A stretch of 64,000 nucleotides of DNA from positions 124,001 through 188,000 of the forward strand of contig NZ_JAGTWO010000005.1 of NCBI RefSeq assembly GCF_018842675.1, written 5' to 3'. Of this stretch, positions 38,656-49,946 are shown piece by piece. Under the pieces are notes generated by a model, which had not been told where the DNA came from, made no database searches, and saw nothing but the letters and a program-made list of their open reading frames with translations. Both the position numbers and the translations under genes were made by a program. The stretch is from Candidatus Pantoea bituminis (lineage in GTDB: Bacteria > Pseudomonadota > Gammaproteobacteria > Enterobacterales > Enterobacteriaceae). Position 1 is the first letter of the stretch. Every line of letters starts with the position of its first letter.

Positions 38656-39534
38656 CTAAGCACGGCTACATTTCTCCTGTTTTTTTCGATACTCGCGTGG
38701 GCTAACGCCCATGTGGTGGCGGAATATGCGCGAGAAATAGAGCGGATCGTTATAGCCCACGGTCAGGGCGACCTGCGTTATCGCAAAGTTGGTTTTTTGC
38801 AGCAGCTCGCAGGCACGGGCGACACGCTGTTTTTCGCGCCAGGCCGATATCGTTTGGCCCGTCTCTTTCTTAAACAAGTGCGCTAAACGCGAAGGTGAAA
38901 GGCAGGCGAGTCGAGCCAACTGGTCGATATGGGTTTCTTGCGTCATGTGCTCATTAAGAAACTGGCAGAGTTTTTTAATACGCGGATCGATTCTGGGTTG
39001 CCGAAAGTCTGGCTGAGCGCGAAAGCACTCCAGAATCACCTTTTCGACAGCGTTCATTGCTAGCGCTTCCGCTAGCGGCTCATCGCTGACGCTAAGCTGA
39101 ATAGCCTCCATAAAGCGCGATCGCATTTCTTCGGCTTCTTCAGGTGCCGTTAATACAAGCCGCCCGATTCCTTCCACACATTGATTCCATTGCAGCCACT
39201 CAAGCCAGTAAGTGCGCGGAATGAAATAAATCCACAAATGATCCCAATATTCACTCTGTTCATCGCGGCCGTAATGATGCGGCACGCCCGCCGGAAACAG
39301 TAAAACCTCGCCGGGCTGGCACTGAAAACTACCTTTGGAGGTATAGATTTTACCACTGCCACGCAGGGTTAAATTGAGGATCACTCCTTTCATACCGCCT
39401 GCGCGGTGGATAAAAAAGTCGAGTTTGCTGCCACGTGTAATGGGCGTAAAACCGGCTACCATCCAGGCGTTAAAAGTAAAACGCCGGACCAGCGGGGAAA
39501 AATCGACCATGCCTGTTTCTTCAACCTGTGCCAT
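38656..39534 (-). CDS. AraC-family regulator of the beta-galactoside locus
   Basis: 292 aa from the ATG at 39534; the frame extends further upstream but that part is unlike the family. The N-terminal cupin-like sensor (FQCQPGEVLLFPAGVPHHYG) precedes two C-terminal helix-turn-helix motifs (IDQLARLACLSPSRLAHLFKKETGQ and ITQVALTVGYNDPLYFSRIFRHHMGVSPREYR). It lies 104 bp after the GPH permease gene on the same strand and probably senses the sugar handled by that operon. Confidence 0.88.
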   Translation of the reverse strand: MAQVEETGMVDFSPLVRRFTFNAWMVAGFTPITRGSKLDFFIHRAGGMKGVILNLTLRGSGKIYTSKGSFQCQPGEVLLFPAGVPHHYGRDEQSEYWDHLWIYFIPRTYWLEWLQWNQCVEGIGRLVLTAPEEAEEMRSRFMEAIQLSVSDEPLAEALAMNAVEKVILECFRAQPDFRQPRIDPRIKKLCQFLNEHMTQETHIDQLARLACLSPSRLAHLFKKETGQTISAWREKQRVARACELLQKTNFAITQVALTVGYNDPLYFSRIFRHHMGVSPREYRKKQEKCSRA

Positions 39535-39637
39535 TTCTCTTGTTCTGCCGGGCTTGATAAGGTCAGGCAGCATAGCGCAACGGAATATTTCCGCTGCGCT
39601 GCTGCTCCGATCTTGAAGATTTTCAGAATGTTGGTCG

Positions 39638-41043
39638 TTATGGATGCACCTGTAGCGTGATTGAGGATGCAACAATTGGCGCCTCAAATTTGCCCTGCGC
39701 AAGGTCGGCGGCGACCTGCGGATAGATGTCATCAAGCCGATAAAAATAGAGCAACGCCATGTTTAACAGCGCGAGTACCAACGGGAATGCGATAAACAGA
39801 AACTGGATCATCTGTAATGCGCTGGCGGGTTGAACGCCGCCGCCACTGACAAATCCCGCAGCGCTTAGCATCCAGCCAACCGTCGCTGTACCGAGTCCCA
39901 TACCGACTGTCTGACCAAGCGTACCGGCGCTAAACAGAATACCTTCAATACGCAGCCCGGTTTTCCACTCGCCGTAATCAATGGTGTCAGCCAGAAAGGC
40001 GAACATCGTTGCCCCAATACCACAGAACCCAATACTGCGCACCACCGTGGCGATAATCACAAACAGCGCATCTTGCCGGTTAAATAAAGGGATCAAATAA
40101 GCGATACAGCATATCGATAAGCCAAGCAGCGCCAGATTTCTTTTGCCTAGCTTCTTGATGAGAAAAGGAATGGTAAGCAGCGTAAGCAGTCCCGGCAGAT
40201 ACTGCGCCACGCTAATCCACGACATCATCGAGATGTCTTTCAAAATATATTTTGAGTAGTAAACGCTGATGGTGCTCAACATCGTCAGGCTGGTAAACGT
40301 GATCATCAAATAAAAAAAGATCATCATCCAATACTTGTTCGCCAGCATTGAGCGCCGCACGCGGTGAAAAGAGATGTGCTTACGATTATCATCGCGTACC
40401 GGTTTTATGCGCTCACGCGTTCCAAGGGCGGTAATTGTCAGAAAAACAGCGGTAAATGTGCCGTATAGAGCAAAAACCACCAGCCAGGCGCGGCTATCGT
40501 TGCCCAGCCAGGCGATGAGCGGCAACGTAATTACGCCAACGGTCAGCGAGCCGCAAGTAGAAAGCCCTTTGCGAAATACGCTAAGAATGCCGCGTTCTAC
40601 GGTATCGCGCGTGATCAGCGCCAGTAGAGAACCGTAGGCGATGTTATTAGCCGTAAAAAAATGTTTGCCAGCAAATAGGTTACGCAAACCCAGGTGACTT
40701 TCACCGTATAACTGGCGTCCGGTACGCACGCGAGGAGAAAAGTTGAGAGACCAAACGGGATGGCAGTCCACAACACCCATGGCCTCGCTTTGCCGTAACG
40801 TGTTTGCGTTTTATCGATGCGGATGCCGACCCAGATGCACAGCAAGCCATCCAGAACACGGGCAATAAACATCAACGAGCCAATCAAAAACGCAGGCACA
40901 CCGACCACATCAGTGTAGTAATACGCCAGAAAAGTCACCATCAAGGTGTAAGTCAGATTCGTGCCGTAATCGCCAAAACCAAATGATAAACGTTCACGCA
41001 GACCTACCGGCGGATAGGTTGTAATTTGTGGATTCGCTTTCAT
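39638..41043 (-). CDS. GPH-family sugar:cation symporter (MelB/YicJ type), frameshifted
   Basis: The ATG at 41043 overlaps the GH42 stop (ATGA) and follows GAGGAGG. The first six helices include the GPH signature MFIARVLDGLLCIWVG...DKTQTRYGKARPW. The frame breaks in the seven-A run at 40655-40661; one more base restores LLANIFFTANNIAYGSLLALITRD, giving about 468 aa. It probably imports a galactoside with a cation for the coupled GH42 enzyme. Confidence 0.9.
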
Positions 41044-43078
41044 AACGCCTCCTCGCCACACAGGATGCAGAGATCCCAACCCGCAATGTCCAGCGTTTCT
41101 CCCTGTTCAACGGCGTGGTTGTTCAATAATGAAGTGGCCCGTAGCAAAGGGTTTTTCGCCTGTTGCGGTGTAGAAGAGTAATTGAGCAGGAAAATCACTG
41201 TTTGCTGCGTCTTGGTTTTCGCTTTCCGTACGATCAGGGGAAAGGCGTAATCTGAGCGTAGCGGCGTTAATGCTGGCGTGGCAAGAAGCCCGCTAAAGAT
41301 GTGCTCCATGCCTTCGCTCGACAGGTTACAACCAATATAGGTCGCCGAACCTTCGCCATACGTGTTACGGGTGATAGCCGCATATTTACCCCAGTAAGGA
41401 TGCTCATAGCGCGCCAGCACTTCTGTTTCTGCTGAGGTGGGCTGCAATAATTCCATCCAGTCTGTTACGCAACCGACATCACCTTCTAACTGAAAAGTCT
41501 CTTGCGACAACCGCACATCATCAGGCTCAACAAACAGCTGATAGGAAACGCCACACGCTTCGCCAATAATGCCCGGCTGCAAGGCGGTGCGCACCTGCAG
41601 ATTTTCATCTGCGAATCCCGATTTAAAAGAATAAATGATATGCCCGCCGCGCTCGACAAAGGTATTCAGGCGTATCAGCAGTTCATCCGATGCGGCATAC
41701 AGCAACGGCACAATTAATACGTCATAACGTAGTGCGCGAGGATCATCAGCGTCAAGAATATCCAGCTCGATATTCAACCGATACAGCGCGTCATACCAGC
41801 TACGGAAAAAGTCGTTGTATTGATGCGCCTTGTCACCGCCAAATTGATGCCCGCGCCACGGATGCCAGTCCACCGCCGTCAGACAACGGTTACTGACCAG
41901 CATCGCCACGCGATTGGTCTTGGTCAGGCCCGCTAATAGGGGGATAACCTTTCAAGGCTGTTGCCAATGCCGCATGCTTCATCATAAACAGGATTCGGCA
42001 GCAGATCGTGGCTGAGTAAACCTTTCCAGTAGGTTTCCCAGGAATTATGAATTGAGTGCCAATGCCAGTAGCCGACCATTAACGCACCGTTAGCGATATG
42101 GCTAAACGCTTGTAATCTCAATTGCCCCGGATAAGGCGTCCAGTCTTTAAACGCTTGCGCCTGGGTTTCCAATACAAAGTAGTTTTGATCTTTAGTCGTG
42201 CGAGCAATATCACCCGTAAACGCGATTTCCGCGCCAGTAAGGCGTGATTGCCCAGGATGATAGACATCTACACCGGTCACATCCAGCAGGCGTGACGTGG
42301 CGAAGTGGTCAACTTCAGCGCGTAGGCCAAATGACCAGTTGCGCCAGTCAAAATCGAAATTGTGAGTGATAAATTGCGACGCTGAACGATACTGCTTCAC
42401 CAACTCGACCTGCCACGACAGAAAATCGATCACTAACTGGCGCTGAAAAGCTTTGAACTCCGCGCCAAGGCTGGCATTGATAGTGCCTTCCACTGACGGG
42501 AAATCTTCCCAGGCATCCACGCGGTTGCTCCAGTAATCCAGCCCAAAAGCGCGGTTAAGCGAAACCAGATCATCATTAAATTTTTTGCGTAGCGACTTAA
42601 CAAAGGCCACCTGAATGTGATGGCCACTGGTTTCATAATATTTGGTTTCGTTATCAACCTGAAAACCGATGACAGCAGGATGTGCAGCCGTGGCCTCTAA
42701 TAACTGACGAATAATGCGTTCGGCGTAATAGCGATAAACCGGGCTAGCGATATCCATTTTTTGTCGTGGCCCATATTTATTCTGGCCCTGCGGCGTTGTC
42801 GCCAACACTTCTGGATAACGTTTTGCCAGCCAGGCGGGCACCGCGTAGGTAGGTGTACCGATAATCACGCTAATGTCATTTGCATGCATGCGATCAAGAA
42901 CCGTTATTACCGAAGAAAAATCAAACTCGCCTTCTTGCGGTTCATAGGTGCTCCAGGTGCTTTCAGCGATGCGTACATAATTGATGCCCGCAGCTTTCAT
43001 CATGGCGATATCTTTTTCCAGACGCTCTTCTGGCAGATATTCACGATAATAAGCAGTACCAAACCAAATCTTCTCCAT
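41040..43078 (-). CDS. GH42 beta-galactosidase, frameshifted
   Basis: About 679 aa after adding one base to the five-G run at 41939-41943, which restores LERLSPLLAGLTKTNRVAMLVSNRCL. The TIM-barrel has the acid/base Glu144 in VDNETKYY and the nucleophile in YFVLETQAQ (about residue 300); the trimerisation/Rossmann domain follows. No secretion signal, so it is cytoplasmic and works on sugars brought in by the GPH permease. First gene of the operon; a CRP-like site lies about 110 bp upstream. Confidence 0.9.
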
Positions 43079-43442
43079 TCGCATTCCCGCTTTGTTTGCC
43101 GCTCAGGCTGCTAACTTAGCGGAAAGCTTCGATGCGAAGCTGTAGACGGCTGTCGCCAACATACAGAAATCTGCTATCGCCTTAAGAGTCTGATCGCGAT
43201 CACAAAACCGCGGTTAAGCCGATTGACCCACGCTTGAGCGCCTTTAGCGTGCGCTGTAATCAGATAACGCGTAAGTTATAACCCCTTTTATTTCGGTTTG
43301 CTGTGTATCGATTTATACCGAGAACGCTTTGCACTGATTAAAATAATTTGGCATATTTTTTGACCCGGTGATGAGTCTGATAGCGTTACCGGACAACGCC
43401 AGCATGAGTTTTATTTTTTATTTAGGGAATGCTTGAAGGAAA
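43079..43442. other. intergenic promoter region
   Basis: About 360 bp between divergent GH42 and GGCT genes. A CRP-like site is at 43189-43204. No small gene recognised. Confidence 0.5.
43189..43204. promoter_or_regulatory. CRP-like site before the GH42 operon
   Basis: TCTGA-TCGCGA-TCACA matches TGTGA-N6-TCACA with one mismatch in the left half. Confidence 0.55.
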
Positions 43443-43774
43443 ATGAAGAAATTATTTGTCTACGGCACATTATGTCCGGGCCGCTCTAATGCACATATCC
43501 TGGAAAATATTGGCGGTGAATGGCAACAAGGTTATGTAACGGGGACCTTTTATGAGCGGGGCTGGGGAGCAGCAGCAGACTTCCCAGGCGTTGTGCTGGA
43601 TAAGAACGGCCAACGCGTCAATGGTTACCTTTTTTCTCTGACAAGCTTGAGCCGCATTGGCCGATGCTGGATGAATTCGAAGAGGGTTATGATCGCGTTG
43701 AAGTGAGTGTTACAACAGCAGCAGATCAACAGGTTACGGCTTGGGTATATCAACTTCAGCCACAAATCAGCTGA
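43443..43774 (+). CDS. gamma-glutamylcyclotransferase-like (AIG2/YtfP) protein, frameshifted
   Basis: The fold's opening motif YGTLCPGRSN is at residues 7-16. The frame breaks in the six-T run at 43630-43635; one extra T restores YLFFSDKLEPHWPMLDEFEEGYDR, with the catalytic-type Glu in DEFEEGYDRVEV, and a stop at 43774 (about 110 aa). The family includes gamma-glutamylamine cyclotransferases acting on gamma-glutamyl compounds. No partner gene is adjacent. Confidence 0.85.
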
Positions 43775-44162
43775 TAATCTACTGAACTGGCCCTTCCAAA
43801 CCAGCGCGGCCTCACTGACATTTTCGTTGTTTCGCTGGTTCCACTCATCACCTCATCCGCGTATTTAATCCTCTCTGTAACTGTTTCTGAAACCCCGACT
43901 TGTAAACAGATGAAAATATTCTCCTGAAACATTAATTCAAATGTGGCTGAAGTTTTCATAAGCAATTAATTAGCAGTAAAAGCTAAAACAGATAACACAA
44001 AAGGGTATTTGATAACATCCATCACAACTTGTTAACAAGGTTCGTGATCATCAACGTTGTCGAAGTTGAACAGCGCTAACAGTGCAACAACGTCTAACAA
44101 TCAATCGTGTTTACGCTTTCCTAATGGCCGGCTTTACCTTCCGTTTTCTGAGGAGTTCGATA
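43775..44162. other. gene-free stretch
   Basis: About 390 bp with no credible gene; a minus-strand frame at 43756-43965 overlaps the GGCT end and has no support. It must hold the promoter of the DUF1471 gene. Confidence 0.4.
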
Positions 44163-44467
44163 ATGAAAGCATTAGTTCAGGATGTTTTATCTATATTTTC
44201 CCATCCGACCGTTAAACCCGTATTTATCCGTTCAGGGTTATCTTTTCGTGAAAAAATTCCATTCAGCCTATGGGAGTTACATCGGTAAGTTGGGCGACAT
44301 CCATGGAGGAATTAAATGACGCCTTGTTACATAAAGCCCTGGATGCGGGTGCCGTGGGATATCACATCACCGAAGTCGAATCTCACAAACAAGGTAAAGA
44401 TGAGCAGTATCTGCTAGCCGCGACGGCGACGCTGTATACCCTCAATGAAAAAGTCGCTTATGGCTAA
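44163..44467 (+). CDS. DUF1471 (YdgH/BhsA/McbA-like) small protein, frameshifted
   Basis: GAGGAG precedes the ATG at 44163. One missing base in the six-A run at 44251-44256 splits the frame; repair gives REKNSIQPMGVTSVSWATSMEELNDAL, a total of about 101 aa. The C-terminal half has the family pattern: VTSVS, helix ELNDALLHKALDAGAVGYHI, and the final strand TATLYT. Typical members are small periplasmic stress or biofilm proteins, but here no signal peptide is obvious. Terminator follows at 44523. Confidence 0.7.
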
Positions 44468-44901
44468 CCCGTGACGTTTAATTATTCATCGACAACAAAG
44501 GCATTCATTAACTGCTCAACAGCACATTGTCTTATTTTTATTACCGAGACAATGTGTTTTTTCACATCACTTTAAATTTCTCGTCTTTTGCATAGCCTAT
44601 TTTTTAATAATTTTCAGTTATGAAATTTCACTACTCTTACATTAATAAAGGAATCTACTCTTTTCTTTCTGTTACGTGCAGAGTTTTCTCCGGCAGCTTT
44701 GACTTTGTTATCACAACCTTCAGTTAAATCACGCTGTTTACTTTAGCATCCCCGTTTTGTTTATTATTCGTACTCAACTGAACAACGCCATCTTTTAGCA
44801 TTCCCTGCGCTGGTACTTTTCTTCGGTTGATAAACGGAGTCTATTTAGTCAATGTAAAACATTCGTCCCCTCATCCCATTACTTTTCACTTAAGAGAACT
44901 T
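44468..44901. other. gene-free stretch with terminator
   Basis: About 430 AT-rich bp. Holds the terminator of the DUF1471 gene (44523-44562) and presumably the dienelactone hydrolase promoter. No gene seen. Confidence 0.5.
44523..44562 (+). terminator. rho-independent terminator
   Basis: CACATTGTCT pairs with AGACAATGTG (10 bp) around a 14-base loop and runs into TTTTTT. Confidence 0.85.
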
Positions 44902-45620
44902 ATGTCTACTGTGATTACTTCCAGCTGTGTTTATCGTGTCGGCCAAGACAGTTTCGAAGGCAAACTGGTTTATACCGATAACAATTCCTCTCCGCGCCCC
45001 GGTGTGGTCATGGCACCAAACTGGATGGGTGTGACATCCACTGCCATTGAGCAGGCAGAAAAAATAGCCGCCGAGGGCTATGTGGTTTTGATTGCTGACC
45101 TCTATGGTCAGGGAAGCGGCCTGCATCAGGTGATGACGCAGGTAAATATATGATGGAAGTTAAAGATACGCCCGCTGAAGTTGAACGCATAAATGCCGCG
45201 CTGGTTGCCTTGGTGAATCAAAAAGAAGTGGCAGTTTCAGCCAGTAAAATTGCCGCTATCGGTTTTTGCTTCGGTGGCCATTGTGCACTTGAATTAGCGC
45301 GTAGCGGTGCTGATATTAAGGCAGCTGTTTCTTTCCACGGTACGCTAGATACCAGTGGCTTATATGAAGATAAAGAACTCAAAAGCGCCGTATTAGTCCT
45401 GGACGGTGCTGCCGATCCACTCGTGCCGAGAGAGCAGCTTGCCGCGTTTTCTCATGAAATGACGTCTAAGAATATTGACTGGCAATTAATCAGTTATGCA
45501 GGTGCGGTGCACTCGTTCACCGATCCAACGGCGAATGTTGAAGGCGTTTCCCAATATAATGCTGATGTTTCACGTCGCGCATTTAAATCTATGTTCGCAC
45601 TGTTTACCGAAGTCCTTTAA
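44902..45620 (+). CDS. dienelactone hydrolase-family alpha/beta hydrolase, frameshifted
   Basis: About 239 aa after adding one G to the run at 45111-45113, which restores ADLYGQGKRPASGDDAGKYMMEV. The nucleophile Cys is in IGFCFGGHCALELA, the Asp in LDGAADPLVP and the His in YAGAVHSFTDP, the Cys-Asp-His triad of the family. Cytoplasmic. It starts at the ATG at 44902, which follows AAGAGAAC. No aromatic-degradation genes are nearby, so this is probably one of the general DLH-family hydrolases. Confidence 0.88.
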
Positions 45621-45637
45621 TCCTTTTAATTTACTGC

Positions 45638-45670
45638 CGTGGTGTCTGGATATTCAGACACCACGCTTTC
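45638..45670 (+). terminator. rho-independent terminator
   Basis: CGTGGTGTCTG pairs perfectly with CAGACACCACG (11 bp) around GATATT, followed by CTTTCC, just after the dienelactone hydrolase stop. Confidence 0.75.
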
Positions 45671-45861
45671 CACCAGCGCGTGAGTTATGCCATTGCTTAC
45701 TATTTATCCCACCTGACATTCATAATCAAAATCCGCACTATTCGATAAACGCTTTTCCCTGCTCTTTTTGAAACAGTGATAAATTGCTCGCCCTCAGGCA
45801 TCTGCTCTGCCTGAGAAAAGGGTATCTACTGAATAAAATAAAATAGACAGGGTAATTGAAC

Positions 45862-47133
45862 GTGAACAAATCTTTGCCGTTAGCCATATTCGTGACACTT
45901 AGCGCGAATTCGGCCTTTGCCAGTACTGGGCAGCAAAATAATGGATTCATCGAAGACAGCCAGCTTGATGTATTACTTCGCAACGCTTATATCAAGCGCG
46001 ATTATAAAGATGAAGGCGTACGCGATCGTGCGGAATGGGGCCAGGCCGTTATTGCTACCTATTCATCCGGTTTTACGCAAGGCCCGGTAGGATTTGGTGT
46101 TGATGGTATTGCTCAATATGCTGTGCGTTTGGATGGCGGACGCGGTCGTAGTGGTGCTGGCGGCATCGACTTTTTTGCTCAGGACCAGGATGGAAAAGCA
46201 AAGTCCGACCTCGCTAAATTCGGTGCTACTGCGAAGATGCGCTTCTCAAATACCGTGCTGAGCTACGGGACACAGCGCCCTGCTCTGCCCATTTTGAATA
46301 GCGATGATTCCCGCCTGCTGGCCGAAACCTATACCGGTTTTATGCTCGACTCTCAGGAGATCGAAGGCCTGGATGTCAGCGCGGGTTACTTTACCGATGA
46401 ACAACAGAAAAGTGATGACAGCCATGATACCGGCCTCAATAGCCTGGCTTTTGCTGGCGCACACTACCAGTTTAACGATCAGTTCAGCGGTGGGTTTTAC
46501 GCTTCGCACGTTCAGGATGTTCTGAACAAGCAATATCTGAATCTGAACTATCGCCAGCCTTTAGTGGCTAACCAGGCACTGATACTCGATTTCAATGGTT
46601 ATAACTCACGTCTTGATCAGTCTTATGCAGACAGCCAAAATACCGGACGTAGTAATTCCATCTGGAGCCTGGCGGCAAGTTACGTGTGGGATATTCACAC
46701 GTTTAAACTGGCTTATCAGCAGAGCAGTGGCAGCACGGGATACCATTATGGTGGGTATCGCAATCAGGGCGGCACTGGCGATGGCGGCAATACCATTTGG
46801 CTGGCGAACTCCTATTGGTCAGATTTCAATGGTGAAGATGAACGATCCTGGCAGGTCGCTTACTCGGTTGATCTGGCGGGATTAGGCGTTCCTGGGTTGA
46901 GCTATGATGCAGCGTATGTCCGCGGTGACAATATCAAAACCTCGGCATCCAGCAATGGTCATGAGCATGAATTCTTTAACCAGATCCAATACAAAGTTCA
47001 GGATGGATTCGCTAAAGATCTGAAACTGAAACTGCGTTATTCGATTCTACGCGTTTCGTCAGATGCAGCCGATTATAATATCGGCGGTAATGAAGTTCGT
47101 GTCTTTGTTGAGTATCCTTTCTCACTGTTGTAA
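45862..47133 (+). CDS. OprD-family outer membrane porin
   Basis: About 423 aa from the GTG at 45862, with an alternative TTG at 45856. Signal peptide ends ANSAFA. The mature protein has the OprD family features: FIEDSQLDVLLRNAYIKRDY at the start, the ladder-region TYTGFMLDSQEIEGLDVSAGYF, and the C-terminal strand NEVRVFVEYPFSLL. OprD porins pass basic amino acids, carboxylates or sugars. Substrate unknown. A terminator follows. Confidence 0.9.
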   Translation: MNKSLPLAIFVTLSANSAFASTGQQNNGFIEDSQLDVLLRNAYIKRDYKDEGVRDRAEWGQAVIATYSSGFTQGPVGFGVDGIAQYAVRLDGGRGRSGAGGIDFFAQDQDGKAKSDLAKFGATAKMRFSNTVLSYGTQRPALPILNSDDSRLLAETYTGFMLDSQEIEGLDVSAGYFTDEQQKSDDSHDTGLNSLAFAGAHYQFNDQFSGGFYASHVQDVLNKQYLNLNYRQPLVANQALILDFNGYNSRLDQSYADSQNTGRSNSIWSLAASYVWDIHTFKLAYQQSSGSTGYHYGGYRNQGGTGDGGNTIWLANSYWSDFNGEDERSWQVAYSVDLAGLGVPGLSYDAAYVRGDNIKTSASSNGHEHEFFNQIQYKVQDGFAKDLKLKLRYSILRVSSDAADYNIGGNEVRVFVEYPFSLL

Positions 47134-47160
47134 TCCGATTTGATGTAAATTTCTCATTAA

Positions 47161-47192
47161 AGCAGTGGCAACGCACTCAGCCACTGCTCCTT
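47161..47192 (+). terminator. terminator of the porin gene
   Basis: AGCAGTGGC pairs with GCCACTGCT (9 bp) around a 10-base loop, followed by CCTTT. Confidence 0.7.
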
Positions 47193-47359
47193 TCAATGCG
47201 AAGTGAAAAATGCTCACAGAAAAAACGTTATTGTTTGTTCTGCTCGCCATCAACCTTCCGATTAAATTAGAGCGAAAGGCTGTTGCATGTAGGATCGGTT
47301 TTATTACAGCTTCGGTTAGCCGTGAGGTTAGTGAGATTTAACGTGTTCAATGAGGATAT

Positions 47360-48270
47360 ATGGAAAGAATTGAGTGTGATCGCATGTTCATTGCTGTCAT
47401 GGAAACAGGGAGTTTTACCGCCGCTGCCCAGCGTTTGAATACCAGCCACGGACAGGCATCAAAACTTATTTCTCGTCTTGAGCGTGAACTTGGCGTGAAT
47501 TTACTCCGACGCAGCACCCGTTCTTTGACGCCCACCGAAGTGGGCCGTGCCTATTATGAACAAATTAGGCAGCTTATCGCCGACTATGATGCACTCAATG
47601 ATTCCGTGCGTAATACGTCAAATTCGCCCTCAGGTACATTGCGAATTTCTGCCCCCGTCACTTTTGGAACATTGAAATTACCGCATCTTTTGATCGAATT
47701 TGCGCGTCAGTATCCTGATATTGAGCTGGATGTTCATTTTGCCGATCGCGCAGTGAATGTGGTTGATGAAGGTTTTGATCTGGCATTACGCATTGGCAAT
47801 CTGGAAGACAGTAATCTGATCGCCAGAAAGCTCAGCGATATCCGTATTGTTCTGGTTGCCTCTCAGGAATACCTTTCACGCAGAGGAGTACCGATGCATT
47901 GGGAACAACTTATTGAGCATGACTGCATTGTAGATACTAACTTTCGCGATCCGTATCAGTGGCCATTCAGGGATGAAAATCAGGGCATCTCTACGCAGCC
48001 AGTACAAGGTAGAATGAAATTATCCAATGCTGAAGTGTGTCTGAATGCAGCTATTGCCGGGCTGGGAATCTCTCGTCTCCCCACTTTCGTCGTGAGCGAA
48101 GCCCTTAAAAGAGGCGAGATTCAGTCTGTCCTCACCCTTTTGAAGCGCCGCCAATGGGGCTTTACGCCGTCTATCCCCCAGCCAAATATCTGGCGCATAA
48201 ATCCCGGGTATTAATAGACTTTTTGGCTGCCGCATTCTCTGGAAAACCAACATGGGACACATCGCTGTAA
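47360..48270 (+). CDS. LysR-family transcriptional regulator, frameshifted near its end
   Basis: The N-terminal helix-turn-helix (MFIAVMETGSFTAAAQRLNTSHGQASKLISRLE) and the effector domain (GTLRISAPVTFG, DLALRIGNLEDSNLIARKL) are intact. The frame breaks at the four-T run 48138-48141; one more T gives LLFEAPPMGLYAVYPPAKYLAHKSRVLIDFLAAAF cut over the last residues, stopping at 48270 for about 303 aa, the normal length. It belongs to the CrgA/AaeR-like group. No adjacent divergent target is evident. Confidence 0.88.
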
Positions 48271-48359
48271 TATCTTTAAAAGAGAAACAACCCCTCTTTT
48301 CGATGATTAATGTGTGTGTAAGAAAGCGGATACGTTTAAACAATCCCGTTTTCCGTTGA

Positions 48360-49621
48360 CTACTTTGCCACCGGCAAATCTGAGAAACGGGTGGTGTACG
48401 CCGGAGAAAGCATTTCGCGTTTCATCGCCCATGACTTCACTGTTCCCTGTCCAGCAAACCCAATACGGCCGCGCTCTTTTTCATTGATCTGATCCATAAC
48501 CTGCATCAACGCTGCGCTGTTGGCCTGCGGCTGGAATTCATCAAAAAGGTTAAGCTGGGCAACGCCCTGACTGAAAAAGTCGCTGAGAATAACCCCCGCT
48601 TTCATGTAGCGATGACCCTCTTTCCACATCGCATCAAGTGCACGAACGGCGACGCGAATAATATCGCGCGTATCATTTGAAGGAATTGGCAGGTTACCGC
48701 TCACCTGATTTGTATAGAACACTTCGCCTTCCGCATGGGGACTGGTGCGAATAAACACGCTGATCAAACGACAGTGCTGCCTTTGCTGACGTAACTTTTC
48801 TGCGGCACGTTCAGCGTAGGTGCAAATCGCCTGATGCATTTCTTCATATTCAGTGATGCGATAACCAAAAGAGCGGCTGCACATGATTTGTTGCTTGCTG
48901 GGGGAATATTCGTCCAGTTCCAGACAGGGCTCGCCGCGTAATTCGCGCACGGTGCGCTCCAATACCACGTTGAAGTGTTTTCTGATGATCCAGGTACTTT
49001 GTTCGGAAAGATCTTTGGCGGTAATAATGCCCATAGCGTTGAGCTTTTTGCTGATACGTCGTCCGACGCCCCACACCTCTTCAACCGGCACCAGCGCCAT
49101 CAATTTTTTCTGTCGTTCACTATTAGAGAGGTCAAGCACGCCGCGGGTTTTAGTCCATTTCTTTGCCGCGTAATTTGCCAGCTTCGCCAGGGTTTTGGTT
49201 GGTGCAATGCCGATGCCTACGCGCAGATGTGTCTCTCGCCAGATACGCTGCTGAATCTCGTAGCCAAATTCCTCCAGCACGCGACAATTACGGATGCCCG
49301 CCATACTCATAAAAGCTTCATCAATTGAATAAAACTCTACTGCGGGTGCCATCTCTTCCAGCGTACTCATCACACGATGAGACATATCAGCATACAAGGC
49401 ATAATTTGAGCTAAATACTTTTACCTTATGATGAAGTAATTCATCTCTGATTTTGAAATACGGCGCACCCATTTTTATGCCCATTTTTTCGCTTCCGCTG
49501 AACGCGAAATAATGCAGCCATCGTTATTTGAAACCACGACAACCGGCTTTCCCCGCAGGTCGGGCCTGAATACGGTTTCACATGAGGTATAAAAATTATT
49601 AACGTCGACTAATGCAAACAT
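48360..49621 (-). CDS. umuC: DNA polymerase V catalytic subunit UmuC, frameshifted
   Basis: The N-terminus MFALVDVNNFYTSCETVF (metal-binding Asp6) starts at 49621, and SIDEAF carries the palm Asp-Glu pair. One missing base in the six-T run at 49484-49489 splits the gene; repair gives SAEAKKMGIKMGAPYF and about 420 aa, like E. coli UmuC. It performs translesion synthesis with a UmuD' dimer. There is a LexA box 125 bp upstream but no intact umuD before it; umuD lies separately at 56.9 kb. Confidence 0.92.
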
Positions 49622-49745
49622 AGTAGCCCAGGGAATGAAAGCATCGGCAAATCAGCGTGAACACATCACCTGACGTGATAAAAAGCGGACTGTTTTTAAT
49701 TAATTGATGACTCAGCAAGCTTTTCATCGTAGCGTTACCGATAAA

Positions 49746-49761
49746 CTGTATATCCATACAG
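49746..49761. promoter_or_regulatory. LexA (SOS) box before umuC
   Basis: CTGTATATCCATACAG fits CTG-N10-CAG with the usual AT-rich alternating centre. Confidence 0.85.
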
Positions 49762-49926
49762 TATTGCTGATGCAGAGAATTGATCAAGTCTAATCTGGCC
49801 TTAATGAACAACTTGCTCATTATTCATGCTTTTTTCGACTAATTTTTCAAAACCATGCTAAACGGGATGACATCTCGGGTGCTTTTATGCGGAAGCGGCA
49901 TCATCCGGGTCCGCTCTGAGGCATAA

Positions 49927-49946
49927 CGCCTGGCGACAGGCTTTTT
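49927..49946 (+). terminator. orphan terminator hairpin
   Basis: GCCTG pairs with CAGGC around a GCGA tetraloop and runs into TTTTTT. No plus-strand protein gene lies upstream. Confidence 0.6.

Noticed and set aside
39535..39735. N-terminal extension of the AraC-family protein
   Set aside because: The extra 67 residues are Arg-rich, unlike the family, and overlap the end of the permease gene; the ATG at 39534 gives a standard AraC length.
43756..43965. 69-aa minus-strand frame after the GGCT gene
   Set aside because: Overlaps the repaired end of the GGCT gene and has no recognisable product.
49599..49820. 73-aa minus-strand frame as an independent gene upstream of umuC
   Set aside because: It spans the LexA box, overlaps umuC in another frame and has no ribosome site; at most part of it is a umuD fossil.
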